Source: Excoecaria cochinchinensis
Lineage: Eukaryota; Streptophyta; Magnoliopsida; Malpighiales; Euphorbiaceae
Reading direction: 5' to 3'
DNA length: 64,000 nt
Assembly: GCA_947683425.1 (NCBI GenBank)
Contig: CANTUQ010000119.1
Location: 7,959,501-8,023,500, forward strand
The position numbers and the translations under genes were made by a program. This document shows, one piece after another, positions 11,811-24,070 of the stretch. The notes beneath the pieces were generated by a model. It searched no databases. It saw only the letters and a program-made list of their open reading frames with translations, and was not told the DNA's origin. The stretch's first letter is position 1. The number at the start of each line of letters is the position of its first letter.

Positions 11811-12414
11811 ATGGCCAATCCACCGCAAGAGACCAATGTGACCCAAGTTATGAGTGAAAAAGAGATAGATTAGAGGTTCAATGAATTTGAAAGAAGGGTG
11901 ATGGCGATGATTTCCAAGGTGGCAGAGCCTCCTGGGCAATAGCTTGCCATTGGGCAAGCCGAATAGGAACCAACTAGGGCGGCTCCCCCGACAGCAGATG
12001 TAGTGCACCCATCAGCAGTTGACCTTAGAGCTACGACACCTGCAGGGCAAAGAAGAGGCAAGGCTCATGGACCTAAAGATGTCTTTGTAGAGGAAGAGTA
12101 TGAGGAACTAATAGCGGTGAAAGGCAAGGCGCCTTAGACAAAAGAGGCGATAACGAAGAAGGTAGAAGAAAGATTTGAAGCTATGGCCCGCTTGCTAGTA
12201 GTGGGAAGAGGCATGAGTCCTAAGGACAAGGAGCTGAATGGTGAGGATCTACTTCATCAAAGCTTTAAAATGCCCGACATCCCAAAGTTCGATGGCAATT
12301 CATATCCATTGGTGCATGTTAAGCAGTACACGTTGTTGATGAAGGGAACTATATTGATAAAAAAGCAGAAGATAGAGTATTGCTGCCTTAGCTTGATAGG
12401 CCCTACAGTAAGCT
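11811..12414 (+). pseudogene. Ogre-type gag, N-terminal part with four TAG stops
   Basis: One reading frame from ATG 11811 covers about 200 codons and ends where element I is inserted. It includes the Tat-type Gag segment M-P-D-I-P-K-F-D-G followed by H-V-K-Q-Y-T. Four in-frame stops, all TAG, occur upstream (codons near 21, 45, 53 and 109). The capsid C-terminal half and the nucleocapsid are absent from the window, probably deleted. Confidence 0.75.
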
Positions 12415-13476
12415 TGTAACGCCCTAAAAATTTGAGTTTGAAAATAATAGTTGGAGATTGAAAATAGTACCATTTAAGACACTTTAATGGTCAATTTTTT
12501 TATGATTTAGGGATGAGAATATTTGAGTTAATTGGGTAAGAATAAAGTAAATAAATATAAATATGTTTGTATGTATGTATATATATGGAAAGATAAGTAA
12601 AGAATAAATGGTGAATAAGATAAATAATATTAAGTCAAGATTTTTCTACAAAAAAAGAAAATATATATAAGAAATAAAATAAAGAAATAAAGAAAATAAA
12701 GAGGGGAAAAAGGAAAGAGGGGGTGAGAGGCAGGACAAAAAAGAGGAAGGCGGCGGGGGGCAAGAGAGCGACGGAGAGGCAGGGGAGAACTCCTAGCTGC
12801 GCTGGTGACGCTCTGACATTTCTCGCCGCAACTATCAGCCACACCGCCATCTCCTCCTCTCAGCCACTGTTCTCTTCCACCGCCTCTGTCTCCATTTTTT
12901 GTGTTTTCTCTCTCCTAAAAAAAATGTTTCTGCATTTTTTGGCCACATCTGATATCGAGTGGTGACATGGATGGCACCGAAACACACTGCTGGGAGTGAG
13001 GCAAGTCTTCTAATGTCCCTCGATTCACCTCACTCGCCAATAACGATCAGATCGAAGAGGAGTGTGTCGAAACCTCCCGACATTGATTTCGACCAAACGA
13101 CACAGCAATTGGGTGCATGGCCACCTCCAACGGACTTGCAATGGTCCCAGCTACATTCAGGCGGTGCTGGCACTCTTTTGGTGAGGCTCCGGTGAATTAG
13201 GTATGAGACCGATAGAATTTAGCTAGAATTATAGGAATTCGATTCTAAATGGTATGTCTCAACTAAAATTATTTTTATATGTGGTTTCTGGATAAATTAA
13301 GTTGTAATGGAATTTTCTTATACTGTGTTCTTAGCTATATTTGGTATAATAGCTGAGTTAAATTGATAAATGATCATTTAATCATTATTAATGAATGTTA
13401 AATTTGTGTGTAGGTAAATAGACTATTAATTTTGCTTTTTCTCCAATTATTGCAATTCTGTATGAATATTAAGAGC

Positions 13477-13477
13477 G

Positions 13478-13520
<43 letters not shown>

Positions 13521-13632
13521 CTTAGTGTACTGGTAAATTCAAATTTGAATCACCAAATTGGTATTACATATATATAGGAAATTTCTTAGTGTATTAGTAA
13601 ATTCAAATTTGAATTACCAAATTGGTATTACA
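13477..13632. repeat. (TA)n microsatellite and 64-bp tandem duplication
   Basis: An AT dinucleotide run near 13480-13515 is followed by two copies of a segment starting AATTTCTTAGTGTA (13516 and 13580) that includes the dyad AAATTCAAATTTGAAT. Confidence 0.8.
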
Positions 13633-14661
13633 TGAGTTGTATTGGGTAGTTAATTAGCCTTAACCTATTAAACTTGGAGGATTTATTGTCCTCAGGTTGT
13701 GTATATTATGTAGAAAGTTGAATGTGGGGAAATGCTTGATTAATTGTCTTACTGGTATGATAAATATGATTATAAAGTCATGCGAAAATAATTAAAAAAT
13801 TAATTGAGTAAAATTTAGGCTATATGATGAATTATTTTTATGAATGTTAGGGAAATGAATTGTTGAATTCCTTATGTATATACAATATAGTTGTAAAATG
13901 ATGCCGTGAGGTACTTGTCTAATTGAGAAATTAAATGTTAAACTTAGTGGAATGTCGATTTATTATTGATTAGGTTGACTTGCATGTTGATAGTCATTTA
14001 GGAACATGTGTGTGTCTTAGCAGCAAATTCTGCTTACTTAGGTTGAAACTGTGTATTTTTAACTGCAAATTTAGCTTAAGCACGTATTGGTATTTTATGA
14101 TGCTGATGCGTATAGAACTGTTGATATTGTTTGATTATAGATAATATAAATTCGTTATGTGATATGTAATTGCCAAGATATTGTATGGTTTAAAGAACTT
14201 AATGATAATAGCACAAATAAGACTAATCAAATATGTTATGGTAATTATAAATGAGATGATATTTTGGCCAAGTATTATTGCAAATAGAATAAATGTTTTA
14301 ACTTGTATACAAGATAACAAAAGTGTTCAGATTATATACATATGAATATAAGCCACTACATTTAGGCATGAATGTATAAACTAGCTTGTGTTTTAGTGTG
14401 GCAATCTGGATGAAGGAAATAGAAATGAACATATTATGAATGTTCAACCATTGTTATGGAATAAATGACGTGTGATATGTGAAATAAGCAAGTTATGTAC
14501 AATGTGTTTATGATTTATGTTTAATCATATATATCATTTAGAAATAATTAAGCACATGAATTCATATGCACATAACTTGAATAGATGGAACCTATGGTGG
14601 ACATGAAAATAATAAAGGCAGGCTATACTGTGACATAAGATAGAAAAATGGAAATCAAGAT

Positions 14662-15060
14662 TTGGTGTAAAAAGAGCAGTTCGACCACTCCAATCCAAAC
14701 ACATATGAGATTTTGTATAAAAAGAGCAGTGTCAGGTTTCAACCTCTTTTTACACTGGATTGGAGTGCAGTGTCACGTTTTGACCACTCCAATCCAAACA
14801 CATATGAGATTTGGTATAAAAAGAGCATTGTCAGGTTTTGACCTCTTTTTACACTGGATTAGAGTGTAGTGTTAGGTTTCGACCACTCCAATCCAAACAC
14901 ATATGAGATTTGGTGTAAAAAGAGCAGTATCAGGTTTTGACCTCTTTTTACACCGGATTTGAGTGCAGTGTCAGGTTTCGACCAGTCCAATCCAAACACA
15001 TATGAGATTTGGTATAAAAAGAGCAGTGTTAGGTTTCGACCACTCCAATCCAAGCAGGTC
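14662..15060. repeat. 99-bp tandem repeat array in LTR I
   Basis: The phrase CAATCCAAAC recurs at 14691, 14790, 14889 and 14988, exactly 99 bp apart, with a partial copy at 15046. Units contain TGTAAAAAGAG and the inverted CTCTTTTTACA, so each could form a hairpin. Confidence 0.85.
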
Positions 15061-16307
15061 GATAAAGCCATTTGGATTATTTTGGCAAATAAGGATCTTA
15101 ATAAAAAAAATTAATGAAAATGATAGTAAATGATCTTACAAAATTAATGGCATAATGGAAATGATTTTATGTATAAGAATTGAATGGTCGCAAATAAGAA
15201 TAATGAACGTGCATATGTTTTAATAATGCAATTGTATTATTTTTTATGATATTAAATGATTCATGGAGTACATATAAATATTTAAATGCCTTGTACATTT
15301 ATATTGAATTACCTATGAATCATATGGACTTTAATGTTTAATTAACATATTGATTATGAAAAGTATTCTTTATTTCAGTTATTTTATATGAATATGCATA
15401 ATGTGCATTTATAGGTTCGAAATTTCTTATTTATAGTGAATTTCTTGGAAATGAATAGTGATATATATATAATGGAGGATGCAAAAAATATATATATATA
15501 ATTCTTTGTTGGTGTTTGATGAGGACTTGCGGAGTAAAGGTGTGATTATAGAAGTACAAAAAAGAATTTTCTGTACAGGAGGATAGGAAATATTATAGGG
15601 AGATTCTATCAAAATTTTAGCAAATTATATAGTAATAAATTTGGATTAATTTTTATATAAAAGAAATTTTTTTTCTTATATCTATAGAACACCAATTAAT
15701 TTGTAGTTTTTTCATCCTGTTCGCTTATTGGATTCGGATGTAGAGTGTTACAAAAAGAATTTAGCTCGTAAAACTACGTGGTTCTGATTCCTAAGTTTTG
15801 GGATATGTAGGAAGCTTGGAATATATATATTCCAAGTCCGAAACAAATCATATGAAACTAGTAAGTGCTACTAAAATAAGAATAAAATAAAATTTGCAAG
15901 ATGTATTGTGTTAATGTATTTAGTTGAATGAATTTTGTGCCCATAATGCACTATGAATTATTTAGATTTGCAGGAGGGTAGGATATAAGTGTAGTCGTTA
16001 TACAGCCAAAATTTTGACCAATTGAACAATAAATTAAGTCAGTTATAGGTCAATCGGCAAATGAAAGTTAAGCTAAAAACAAGAGAGTATATTAAGAAGC
16101 AAGTAAGGAAGGAAAATTTTAAATTACCCATTTTGGCAATAAATAAATATTATACATATTTTAAATAATCATGGAAATTGTTTTGTCTGAGTTAACCAAT
16201 TGGACACAATATATAGGGTAAATAACTAAAATTATCACTTAATCAATCATAAGTCCAGTGTAGCACACCCATTACCTCCTAGGCTATATGCGGGGTGTTG
16301 CATTTAG

Positions 16308-16320
16308 TGGTATCAAAGCC
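16308..16320 (+). other. PBS of element I
   Basis: TGGTATCAAAGCC, one mismatch from the initiator Met-tRNA complement, five bases after the LTR end. Confidence 0.8.
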
Positions 16321-16455
16321 TGCTTTAGGTGTTTCTGGGCTTGGAATAATAGAATGTGGTTATGAAGGAAGTCATGAGCGAGGTAGAAGAATGTAAGAGG
16401 ATGACCCGTATTTATTATGCAAGTTTGGATAAATTTCCAGGACGATTTTTTTGTA

Positions 16456-16468
16456 AGAGGGGAAGAAT
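16456..16468 (+). other. PPT of element I
   Basis: AAGAGGGGAAGAA directly before the 3' LTR, preceded by a GGACGATTTTTTTG phrase like the 3' end of other chromovirus interiors. It shows that the 166-bp interior joins a 5' leader to a 3' end with pol and gag removed. Confidence 0.75.
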
Positions 16469-16705
16469 GGTAACGCCCCAAAAATTTGAGTTTGAAAACA
16501 ACAGCTAGAGATTGAAAATAGTATCTTTTGAGACATTTTAAGGGTCAATTTTTTTATGATTTAGGGATGAGAATATTTCAGTTAATTGGGTAAGAATAAA
16601 GTAAATAAATAAATGTATGTATGTATGTATATATATATATATATGGAAAGACAAGTAAAGAATAAATGGTGAATAAGATAAATAATATTAAGTCAAGATT
16701 TTTCT

Positions 16706-16758
<53 letters not shown>

Positions 16759-17436
16759 ATAAAATAAAGAAAAAAAGAAAAAAAAGGGGAAATAGGAAAG
16801 AGGGGGGTGAGAGGCAGAACGGAAGAGGGGAAGGGAGGGAAGAGAGCGACGGGGAGGCAGGGGAGAACTCCCAGCTGCTTCGGCAACGCTCCGACATTTC
16901 CCGCTGCAACCATCAGTCATGCTGCCATCTCCTCATCTCAGCCACCATTCTCTTCCATCACCCCTGTCTCCATTTTTTGCATTTTCTCTCTCCTAAAAGA
17001 CAAACGTTTGTCCATTTTTCGGCCACCTTTGATATCGGGTTGTGACACGGATGGCACCATATCACTGCTAGGAGTGAGATGAGTCTTCCGATGTCCCTCG
17101 ATTCTCCTCATTCTCCAGCAACAATCAGATTGGGGAGGAGCGTGTCGAAACCTTCTGATGCCAATTTCGACCAAACAACACAGCGGTTGGGCATGTGACC
17201 ACCTCCAACGGACTCGCGATGGTCTCGGCTACCTTCAGGCGGTGGTGGCGCTCTTCCAGCCAGGCTCCGGTGATAAGTGAATTAGGCATGAGCCTGACAA
17301 AATTTAACTGGAAATTGTTGGAATTCGATTCTAAATGGTATGTCTCTACTAAAATAATTTTTATATGTGGTTTTTGGATAAATTACGTTGTAATGGAATT
17401 TTCTTATACTGTATTCTTAGTTATATTTGGTATAAT
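16469..17436 (+). repeat. 3' LTR of element I, truncated
   Basis: Parallels 12415-13345 of the 5' LTR, including the GC-rich block. The first base of the terminal TG reads G. Interrupted after ATAAT by the C array. The matching continuation (AGCTGAGTTAAATTG in the 5' LTR) is absent downstream. Confidence 0.85.
16709..16755. repeat. (TA)n microsatellite
   Basis: About 23 TA units in the 3' LTR of I. The 5' LTR has only a short ATATATATA at the matching place, so the tract expanded after insertion. Confidence 0.9.
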
Positions 17437-17798
17437 TGTAACACCCCGATACCCCCCCTTTCGAAGGATACCGGAGCGCTATGCAAACAAATGCATATAC
17501 AAACTCAAATTCATATGCAAATACTTAAATACTGCTATACTTAAATACTGCTATAAAAGCAAATACATTTAATCGAAAAGATGCCAAATCCATATATAAA
17601 TAATCATATTGTTTTACAAAAGGGATTTGTAAACATTTAACATATACAAAATCGTTCCTTTACAAAAATTACATTTCCAAAATCAAAAGTCCATATACAA
17701 ACTTATATCATTACAAAAATATAGCGGAAGACAGAAAGAACTCCAACTATAGACTTCTAGTGGCCGACCTATAGATGTCTGACTCCAACTGAACCTGC

Positions 17799-17848
17799 CA
17801 CCTACATGGGGAAACAACCCGTGCTAAGCGATAATGCCTAGTGGGGAG
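17799..17848 (-). promoter_or_regulatory. Twin hairpin with putative acceptor, C LTR 1
   Basis: Stem 1 CTAGGC/GCTTAG keeps pairing through a G-U wobble. The stem 2 region reads GGGTTGTTTCCCCATG, followed by TAG|GTGGCAGG. It lies 362 nt before the LTR end. Confidence 0.5.
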
Positions 17849-18132
17849 GAAGAAACAACCATAGATATGCATATACAAATAACTACAATAACAACTTATA
17901 GACTTATCAAAGTAATCAAACAAGTAAACAATATTCCACTCATACTCATATCATCCATTTATAAACATGTAAACATTACTCATTCATCATGGAAGCACAC
18001 AATATAAAGCAATTAACCATTCATATTCAACTTCAAGTATTGCAGCATATCTTGTCATATCTCAATTTCATATACTTGTAACATATATCCATATTCATAT
18101 TATTGGGAACACACATAATAACCACATATAAT

Positions 18133-18463
18133 AGCCTGAATACACATTAGAGGTGGATACGGTCAATTTTGATACTGATAGGTCACAGTATCCAAGCATA
18201 TGGAGAGACGGGTCTCAAAACATCTTATAATCATGTATACCAGAAGGTATACCAGAGACCGAAGTCTCAAATCATATGAAATCATGTATACCTGAAGGTA
18301 TACCGGAGACCAAAGCCTCAAAACATTTTAAAAACATGCATACCCGAAGGTATATCAGAGACCAGAGTCTCAAATGGCCCAAATGGGGTCCACATATGGT
18401 AGCTAGACTCACAGCCTAACCTTGACAAGCGCTTATCTATCCACTACTATGACCATTCAGGCT
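18133..18463. repeat. Foldback cassette, C LTR 1
   Basis: The left arm AGCCTGAATACAC...GGTGGATAC pairs with the right arm TATCCACTAC...ATTCAGGCT. The interior has three copies of an ATGTATACCNGAAGGTATAC dyad alternating with GAGACCGAAGTCTC-like dyads. Confidence 0.6.
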
Positions 18464-18810
18464 CAAAATAATAACTTATCTATGCTCTAGTATTATTATC
18501 CTATGGTAGAGAATAATTCAAGTATAATCACATAATTCATGTATACATGTATTCTGACTAATTTCAGAGACATATAAATCATACACAGATCTAAATATGA
18601 ACATGTAACTCAAAATCAAGTAATCTGTATACAGATAAAATCATATGCATTATATCATATATAAAATTATTAATCATGAACGTATAACTTATAATTAAAG
18701 ACATCATAATATAAAACTAGTCTAACACGAGTCAGGCACTATGCAATAGTATGTAAAAAAGAGATTTGAAAACCATTTTCGACAAATAGGGTAGGCGGAC
18801 ATATGGGTTA

Positions 18811-19213
18811 CTGTCGTGCTCGCGATAAGAAGTCGCGCTCGTGACTGTAGCCAAGGAAGCACGAGTCATTCTCCATCTGCCGAGTCATGCACATTCAATC
18901 GAGATGTGAACAATATGCCGAGTCGTACACCTCCCTCTGTGTCGTGCATAATCAGCCGAACAGAGCACTATAGTCGAATGGGGATTATACCGAGCGGGCC
19001 CATGCCGAACGGCTTCTTCTTCACGACTCGTGAAGGACTTCACGTGTCGTGAAGAATCTCTTGCCGAGCTACTATTGCCGAACGGGCTATTCTTCACGAC
19101 TCGTGAAGAACTTCACGTGTCATGAAGAATTGCAAGCCGATCAAATTCTTCTATGAGAGAATGGAAGACCTGGTTCTATCGCGCTTGCGATAAGAAGTAG
19201 CGCTCGGGACAGG
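18811..19213. repeat. CG-palindrome array, C LTR 1
   Basis: Two kinds of palindrome are mixed. At the edges are GTCGTGCTCGCGATAAG units; in the centre are CTTCACGACTCGTGAAG and CTTCACGTGTCGTGAAG pairs (19020-19053, 19092-19128). The only array here with two core types. Confidence 0.6.
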
Positions 19214-19630
19214 ATCGTGTTTTCCTATTCTCAGAAAAAATGCAGAAAATAGAGCTTGTAGAAACCAATGTCCAATCTTTACCCATAACCAAATATCATG
19301 CTAAAACATGTAAAAACTTACCTCCAGTGCCTTCAAAACATGCTTATAACTATAACAACCCAAATTACACAATATTAACACACATCTAAACAACATATAC
19401 AGAGGTTGCAAATCCCAGAAATCCATCTCATGTGCATATTCATACACTTTAAAGTTGACAAACAAAGCATTATAACTCTAATGTCTCAACCCATATATAC
19501 TAATCCACTAAACTCATGCATTTACATATATCAAACCACACAAATGACAGATATTTACATCTCACACAATGATACGAAGAGAAATGGACAAACATTCCCA
19601 AACGTACACAGCCAAACACAAAGCTACAAA

Positions 19631-19719
19631 ACAAACATATTAACACACAAAGCACCTAAACAAACATATTCTCACACCAAGCTCCCAAACAAACATATTC
19701 ACACACAAAGCTCCCAAAC
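19631..19719. repeat. 28-bp tandem repeat, C LTR 1
   Basis: About three units of CAAACATATTCACACACAAA plus AGCTCCC. In LTR 2 the same repeat is the insertion site of solo LTR E. Confidence 0.75.
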
Positions 19720-19905
19720 CTGAAATGGAGCTCAATCCACTATCTTCAAGATATCACTTTTCCTTTTCCTTTCTCTTTCCTCCACTCTTCAAATTCTTGC
19801 ATAAATGCCACAAAAACAAAAACTCAATTAACCCATGCAAACAAAACCTTAAACCCAATCAAACCCGTGAAGAAGAAGAAGAAGAAACCCATGATAAACC
19901 CAGCA

Positions 19906-19913
19906 ACTTACCT
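19906..19913 (-). promoter_or_regulatory. Putative 5' splice site, C LTR 1
   Basis: Minus-strand GGAAG|GTAAGTTG, 356 nt into the LTR and downstream of a GA-rich (plus) stretch at about 20000-20030. With the acceptor at 17802 it gives a predicted 2,110-nt intron. Confidence 0.4.
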
Positions 19914-20270
19914 TCCAAAAGCCAGTTCTTGATCAAAAATCCAACTCAATCTCAATGATCATCACATGCAAAAGCTAGAGAGCAAAAAAAAATGAAAAGA
20001 AGAAGAGAAAGAGAGGAGAACGGCAAAAGCAGGAAGGGAACAAAGCTTCCACGGGACGCAAAATAAATTCTGCCTTCCCTCTCTCTTTCTTTCAAATCCA
20101 TTTAATGCTCTCACCTACCAATACACATGTCAATCTCTCATTGGACCTCTTATTCCACTTCTTCACTTTCTCCTTTTTGTCCTCAATTCACTTACAAATT
20201 TACCCAATTACCCTTTAATTGTCCAATTAAACTTGCAGTTTCAACTAGGCCATTTTTGGGATGTTATAAT

Positions 20271-20281
20271 TCTCTCCCCCT
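20271..20281 (-). other. PPT, C interior 1
   Basis: Minus-strand AGGGGGAGAG next to the 3' LTR, preceded by the phrase CGAGGACAAAATTTC typical of these elements. Confidence 0.8.
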
Positions 20282-21856
20282 AAAGAAATTTTGTCCTCGA
20301 AATTTCCTCGCTAATCATTCACATTCAAATTCCAATTACCAAAACAGAACTCATATGAAAACTTAACAAATTAACACTTACCAGAAGGGCCTGCGGGTTC
20401 TGGAGTATCCTCTTTGATCATCACATACACCTGTGGCCGAACATAATCTCCTTCAGTTGAGATCTGATGCACGGTTTTCGATGGCACCTAAGGAGCTCTA
20501 CTTCTATCTCTACCACTTCCTGCTACATTGGATTTACCTGCACCAGCTTTACTCTCTTGTTGGGTCTTATTCTCCCTCTGGTCGGGGCAATTAGCAAACC
20601 GATGCTCCATACTTCCACAATTGAAGCACGCTCTTGTGATCTTGCAGCATATACCCCAATGCTGTCTTTGGCAATATTCACACTCCAGTGCTTGACTTCC
20701 CTTACTAGTAAGCGGCGCCACACTTCCCACTTCTGAAGGCACTTGAGCAGTCCCTTTAGTAACTTGTCCGATTGGAACACCTTTTGGCTTCTTATTACCA
20801 ACAACTCCACCGTCCGGAGCTCTCCTCTTCTGTTCTATCCTCTGCTTCACCATCTCAGATTCTTCTTACTTAGTTGCTGCTACCACTAACTGATAATACC
20901 CAAACGGTTGCATAACCACCATAACCGACAATAGACCTCTAATCACTTCTCTTAACCCGTCTTGAAAATGCTGACACTTAAAATTCTCAATCAACAACGT
21001 AGGAGGCACATACTTACTCAAGCTGCTGAACTTTTTAACATAGTCGCTGACCAACATGTTGCTTTACTTCAGACTTATAAATTTCTTCCATTTTGCCTCT
21101 CGGTCGGCCTTCGTAACATATTTTTTCTCAAATTCTTGCAAAAAAAACTCCCATGCCAACTCAGCTGGTCTCTTTGGATTGAGAAGCACAAGCTTCCACC
21201 AATCATATGCCGATCCTTATAAAAGCAATATGGCACAAACAACTCGTTGATGCTGAGGGCAAGCTATCTCTTGTAGAATCCGATCTATTAACTCTTCCTC
21301 TCCCCTTTTCCTCATAAGCTCAGAGGGAGCCTTGGGAGCAGTCAGTCTGTCCACTAGTTGCAATAGCCCTTGCACCAATGCCGGATTCTCAAACCCAAGA
21401 CCCGAACCTTCTATTGGTGCACGCTCACGTGCAGGCCTATCCTGTCCGACCGGATTACTTCCCACCGGATTAACACTTTCCATTATATCGCCCATATACT
21501 CTGTAACACCCCAATACCCCTTAGGAGGATATCGGAGCACCACCTGAACACACACACCCATACATGTAGTGTAACGGAAGCAATAACAATAAATAATGAT
21601 AGGTACATTCTTTTAGGCCAAACATATACTATTAGTAAATAATATACATATTACAAAAGAGTTTTATACTTATTACATATTCATGTTCGGTACATATACA
21701 AAATAGTTAACATTTACATATCGATACTATACTTCTCTATATACATAATGATGTTACTCAAAATGTAAGAAACTCTATCTAGTACAAAAGGATTTCACTA
21801 AAAGCTCCTAGTGGCCTTGACCTGCAGATGTATACTCGTTGATCCAATCCTGAAAA

Positions 21857-21903
21857 CCTACACGGGAAAAACACCCGTGCTAAATGATAACGCTTAGTGG
21901 GGA
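21857..21903 (-). promoter_or_regulatory. Twin hairpin with putative acceptor, LTR D
   Basis: Stem 1 CTAAGCG/CATTTAG is weakened by one mismatch and a wobble. Stem 2 CACGGG/CCCGTG is perfect around TGTTTTT, followed by TAG|GTTTTC. Confidence 0.5.
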
Positions 21904-22137
21904 TAAACAGAAGCAAAAGACTTCTAACGAAGTCACAAATATATCACATGCATATCACTAGTCATGTCATATATAAGTAATCATGTACACAATCTTGTAA
22001 GCAAATACCATCATGCTTTAATTCATTCATAATGCAGAAATCCATAAATAGCAAACAATATCCGTAACAAGTCATATTATATTCATATACATTTACAAGT
22101 CTCTACTTTACCTCTTGTACCCTACAAAATGTACATT

Positions 22138-22330
22138 AGCCTGAACTCTCAACAATTGTGGATACGGGTACTTTACTTTAAATACTAATAAAGAGTATCA
22201 AACTCTAGAGACCTAACTCAAAATGAATACTCTGGGTATTCATCATTAAACCAATTAAGGTCACTGTGGCAGCCGCGCTCTAACCCTTTATATGCATGCT
22301 TATCTATCCACTACTTTGACAATTCAGGCT
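22138..22330. repeat. Foldback cassette, LTR D
   Basis: AGCCTGAACTCTC...TGTGGATACGGG faces TATCCACTAC...AATTCAGGCT. The interior is short and includes ATACTCTGGGTATTC-type dyads. The smallest intact cassette in the window. Confidence 0.55.
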
Positions 22331-22476
22331 CAACTCACACATTCAAAATATATCACTATCCATAATCATGTATTCGAGTATACATGTTATCCATTCATTG
22401 CATAAACATATAAATCATGCAAAGCAAGATAGAAGAAAATATTTTTCAAAAATGGAACAGGGTGAGAAGGGGTTCA

Positions 22477-22513
22477 CTGTCGCGATCACGATAAGAAGTC
22501 GCGCTCACAACAG
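22477..22513. repeat. CG-palindrome block 1, LTR D
   Basis: CTGTCGCGATCACGATAAG followed by AAGTCGCGCTCACAACAG. This AAGTCGCGCTC phrase is shared with C LTR 1. Confidence 0.55.
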
Positions 22514-22842
22514 AAGCCAGATTGCAAAAAGACTCTATATATTATACCAAATGCATTACACTAACTCAAGCCTTATAAAACAATTAAGATCACATGGCAT
22601 GTCATGTTCAATACTTAAAAAGCATGTATATAATTAATTTCATTATTAAACTCTTATGCCATAGCATTTGATAAACCTAAACATGCATGGTATAGACCAT
22701 GGAAACATTCCGGGTGATACGGGTTCAATTCTGGAGGAAAAACACATAAAAAATATACAAATTCGTTGAGGGGAAAGGTAGGGAATTGATTCATGTCAAC
22801 CATGGGCTCTAAATCAAAAGGAAAATCACTCTTATGACCTGC

Positions 22843-22862
22843 TTTATCGCGCTCGCGATAGA
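22843..22862. repeat. CG-palindrome block 2, LTR D
   Basis: Single unit TTATCGCGCTCGCGATAGA, an almost perfect palindrome, 330 bp from block 1. Confidence 0.5.
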
Positions 22863-23607
22863 AGGCTCCGTCAGGAACCTTCACGAGACTGCTACTCACC
22901 TAAAACTTGTATCATCTAAACTGATGTCTAAACGCCATTTTTAGGCAAAACGTCCTTCTTAAAAGTTGTTCCCTAGGACGTTAGCTTTCAAATGAAACAA
23001 TTTTTAGGTCAAATGTACATCTATAACTTAATATATGTCCTAAAAAATCTGAAATGCTCAGATGAACCGGTCAAAGTTGAGACACCTCTATTTTGGCCAA
23101 TTTCCAGGGTCTTAGAGCAAGAATTTGCTCAAGATCATTTATGAGAATTTTTTAGCTATTGAAGTCATGGTTCTAATAGATCAGCAATAATTAAATTTAG
23201 AGGTCTATAACTCTACTTATGATAAAAACACTACACGGAGGTCCTATAAAAAATGAGTAGAATTTGCCAAAACCAAACTTCATCATCAACACACACTCAA
23301 ATGATCAAGTCACATACTCATAAACATATATACACACATATAACATAAACATATATGCACATATACCACAAAACACTGCAAGCAAACAAAATGAAAAGAA
23401 ATTAAAATCACACACAATCCCGACCTTAGGTAGCTTGTACGATGCTCTTTTTACTCGATTCCACTCTTCTCTTTGCCTTTGTCCAGTCTTTTATCCCCAG
23501 CTTCAACAAAATCATACAAAGACAATCCAAGAATCAAACCTTGTTTACACTTTAAATCAAAAATAGAACCCAAAAGAAAAAGACCAATACTAATTAGAAA
23601 TCAAACC

Positions 23608-23615
23608 ACTTACCT
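23608..23615 (-). promoter_or_regulatory. Putative 5' splice site, LTR D
   Basis: Minus-strand GAAGAG|GTAAGTGG, 544 nt into the LTR, just after a pyrimidine-rich stretch (plus-strand purines at 23668-23706). Predicted intron to 21858: 1,756 nt. Confidence 0.42.
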
Positions 23616-24033
23616 CTTCTCTTGCTCTTCAAACCAATACAAGTGGTTCTCTCAAAGAGCAAAGCCAATGAAGAAGAAAAGGAAAAGAAATGGAAAGGCA
23701 AGAGGAGCACGGCAAAATTCAAAGCAAAGAAACCCAAAGGAAGAGCTATAGGCCAAAAGTAGGAAATAAAAGAAGAAAGAGGAAGGGAATGGCCGGTCAA
23801 TGCTCATCCAAAGCCAACCAATCTCACTAAATGCCACTTACCTAAATTAATACATTCATTAACTTAAAACAAAACTCATGCCACATGTCCACTCCCTACA
23901 ATGCCATTTGTCACATTAATAAAACACAACTACATCTTCTTGCCAAATGTCCATCTCTCTTCTTGCCACATGTCAAACTCCTACGATGCCACATGTCAAA
24001 AATTCAATTTAAGCTGACTGTCCGCTAGAGGGT

Positions 24034-24070
24034 TCTATCGCGCTCGCGATGCTAGTTGCACTCGCAACAG
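24034..24070. repeat. CG-palindrome block 3, LTR D
   Basis: TCTATCGCGCTCGCGATGC and TTGCACTCGCAACAG. Unlike the others it lies upstream of the donor, near the LTR 5' end. Confidence 0.5.

Larger units (their letters stand above)
12415..16302 (+). repeat. 5' LTR of element I (3.9 kb)
   Basis: Starts TGTAACGCCC and ends GGGGTGTTGCA before the PBS. Its first kilobase matches 16469-17436 closely. It contains a GC-rich block (about 12720-13200), an AT microsatellite, a 64-bp duplication and a 99-bp tandem array. The twin hairpin and foldback cassette of the other LTRs are not seen. Short ORFs in the GC-rich block do not resemble a protein family I know. Confidence 0.85.
12415..17436 (+). mobile_element. 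Element I: non-autonomous LTR element with almost no interior
   Basis: Two copies of one LTR (12415-16302, and 16469 onward) flank only 166 bp holding a PBS and a PPT. No coding sequence lies between them, so every protein would have to come in trans. Inserted in Ogre gag with left flank AAGCT. The 3' LTR is cut at 17436 by the C array and its remainder is not found downstream. It resembles LARD/TRIM derivatives but has unusually long LTRs. Confidence 0.8.
17437..20268 (-). repeat. C array LTR 1 (2.83 kb)
   Basis: Starts TGTAACACCCCGATACCC; ends GGGATGTTATA in plus coordinates, where copy 2 keeps TTACA. It is nearly identical in layout to 24306-31202. It carries twin hairpin, foldback cassette, CG array, a 28-bp repeat and donor, as listed separately. 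Confidence 0.88.

Noticed and set aside
12723..13195. Plus and minus open frames in the GC-rich block of LTR I (and the copy at 16807-17290)
   Set aside because: The block lies in both LTRs, frames are not conserved between them, and the products are low-complexity Ser/Pro/Arg stretches.
16303..16468. Possible small gene or ncRNA in the interior of element I
   Set aside because: All 166 bp are explained by PBS, leader and PPT-side sequence; no ORF or fold stands out.
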